NCBI GenBank assembly: GCA_017619935.1
Contig: JAFZRJ010000033.1
Location: 1 to 34,130 of the forward strand
DNA length: 34,130 nucleotides
Reading direction: 5' to 3'
Origin: Muribaculaceae bacterium
Lineage (GTDB): Bacteria; Bacteroidota; Bacteroidia; Bacteroidales; Muribaculaceae
This document shows positions 33,519-34,130 of the stretch, piece after piece. Both the position numbers and the translations under genes were made by a program. Under the pieces are notes generated by a model that was given only the letters and a program-made list of their open reading frames with translations, ran no database searches and was not told where the DNA came from. Numbering within the stretch: position 1 is the first letter of the stretch; each line of letters opens with the position of its first letter.

Positions 33519-33881
33519 TATTTTCTCTATAAAAACTGAATAATTAACTTTTTTTAATCTAAATGGGGCATTTTTGCATAAATCTGTCGTATTTTGTGCG
33601 CTAAAATATTGAATTTGAAACCGTCCAATGTATAAATTTGGCATATTATTTTATGGGGGCGGATGTATATATGTAAGTCTATATATTAAATAGGTGTGCG
33701 TACCATGTGCTGACACTTCGACCCGAACCATCCGTATGGCCTCTTGCAGTCCTTAAGTCTCTTTTTCGCCTTAGAGCACCACCTTCTCTTTGTTTCACAT
33801 TATTTAACCTTAAGCATAGCGCTGTGCAACAGTATCTTGCGCTTTTCGTGCTGATTTTTTTGTAAAAAAACGATTTTTGTG

Positions 33882-33914
33882 TTTGGTGGATCCGTGCGTT
33901 TGTTGTAATTTTGC
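33882..33914 (+). promoter_or_regulatory. Strong predicted promoter at the right edge
   Basis: TTTG (33882-33885), 20 bases, TAATTTTGC (33906-33914): a full consensus match. It drives transcription towards the right edge into the inverted-repeat-rich segment. Confidence 0.75.
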
Positions 33915-33919
33915 ACCGC

Positions 33920-34130
33920 TTTTCGCCCCAAATCTGGGGCGTCGGGCCTATGAGAGATCATTGAAATGATGCAGCAGGACAAGTAGTACTGAACAAGAAC
34001 AAGGGACATAAGATGTCCCTGTCGATTCTGAAGACTACCGATAGACGGACACCCTCGAGGCCCGGATCTCACGCGCCACGTTACCTTCATCAATCTTTGG
34101 AAAAAGAAAAGACAGATAACTGACAACGAA
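33920..34130 (+). ncRNA. Candidate structured RNA or long mRNA leader (runs off the edge)
   Basis: Exact inverted repeats cluster here: CGCCCC/GGGGCG (33924-33929/33936-33941), ATCAT/ATGAT over TGAA (33957-33970), AGGGACAT/ATGTCCCT over AAG (34002-34020), and a long-range pair CGGGCCT/AGGCCCG (33943-33949/34058-34064). TGAGA (33951-33955) can pair with TCTCA (34067-34071), crossing the long-range pair as a pseudoknot. TGTCC (34014-34018) can instead pair with GGACA (34047-34051), which would compete with the AGGGACAT hairpin. Frames inside are short (6 codons at 33966; 36 codons from 34013). I could not match it to tmRNA, SRP RNA, RNase P or a known riboswitch by eye. Confidence 0.5.

Noticed and set aside
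33700-33780. Possible tRNA suggested by TTCGACC at 33717
   Set aside because: No acceptor stem, anticodon arm or CCA-compatible folding could be drawn on either strand.
33800-34126. 108-codon minus-strand frame at the right edge
   Set aside because: Crosses the strong plus-strand promoter and inverted-repeat region, has no recognisable composition, and lacks a promoter or terminator on the minus strand.

Overview
The window looks like chromosomal DNA from a gut-type Bacteroidales (Bacteroidota; Muribaculaceae- or Prevotella-like). The evidence is the single-chain FGAM synthase, DUF1599/DoxX/tpiA synteny, a DUF349 repeat protein, rplM-rpsI-rpsB-tsf order, dockerin-tailed exported proteins, and above all the Bacteroidota promoter pattern: TTTG (or TTG), 19-21 bases, then TAnnTTTG, found in front of most transcription units. 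No tRNA, complete rRNA, CRISPR array, transposon or phage gene was seen. The assignment is by recognition of the translated sequences, with no database search.

Left part (1-9594, all minus strand): a citrate lyase operon read from 6907 downwards, citD-citE-citF-citX-citC/citG (fused), followed by an aconitase-superfamily hydratase that runs off the left edge. It has a recognisable promoter with an overlapping inverted repeat and an internal hairpin that separates enzyme subunits from maturation genes. Upstream lie pta-ackA with their own promoter and a strong terminator. Together these genes would split citrate to acetate and oxaloacetate, mature the lyase, and convert acetyl-CoA to acetate with ATP gain.

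Middle (9614-18330): purL; a 9-base-period repeat; a two-gene envelope operon (exported beta-propeller protein, then an exported N-acetylmuramoyl-L-alanine amidase with a dockerin-like tail); and, divergently, a P-loop protein resembling zeta-toxin kinases but carrying a signal peptide. 18357-22447 (minus) is a sugar-nucleotide operon: rmlB, rmlA, two FdtA-type 3,4-ketoisomerase paralogs and a DegT/DnrJ-type aminotransferase, predicted to make a dTDP-3-amino-3,6-dideoxyhexose. Upstream is an exported protein of unknown function.

Right part: the minus-strand ribosomal operon rplM-rpsI-rpsB-tsf with structured leader and spacer regions, an exported endonuclease/exonuclease/phosphatase-family protein, then plus-strand genes DUF1599, DoxX/MauE-type membrane protein, tpiA and a DUF349 protein. 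Two very short genes, neither long enough to stand out as an ordinary ORF, have their own promoter and terminator: 44 codons at 28244-28378 (+) and 36 codons at 33364-33474 (-). At the right edge a strong promoter leads into about 200 bases with several exact inverted repeats, a candidate structured RNA or mRNA leader. The best candidates for something undescribed are these two small genes, the edge RNA, the exported zeta-like kinase and the 9-base repeat.
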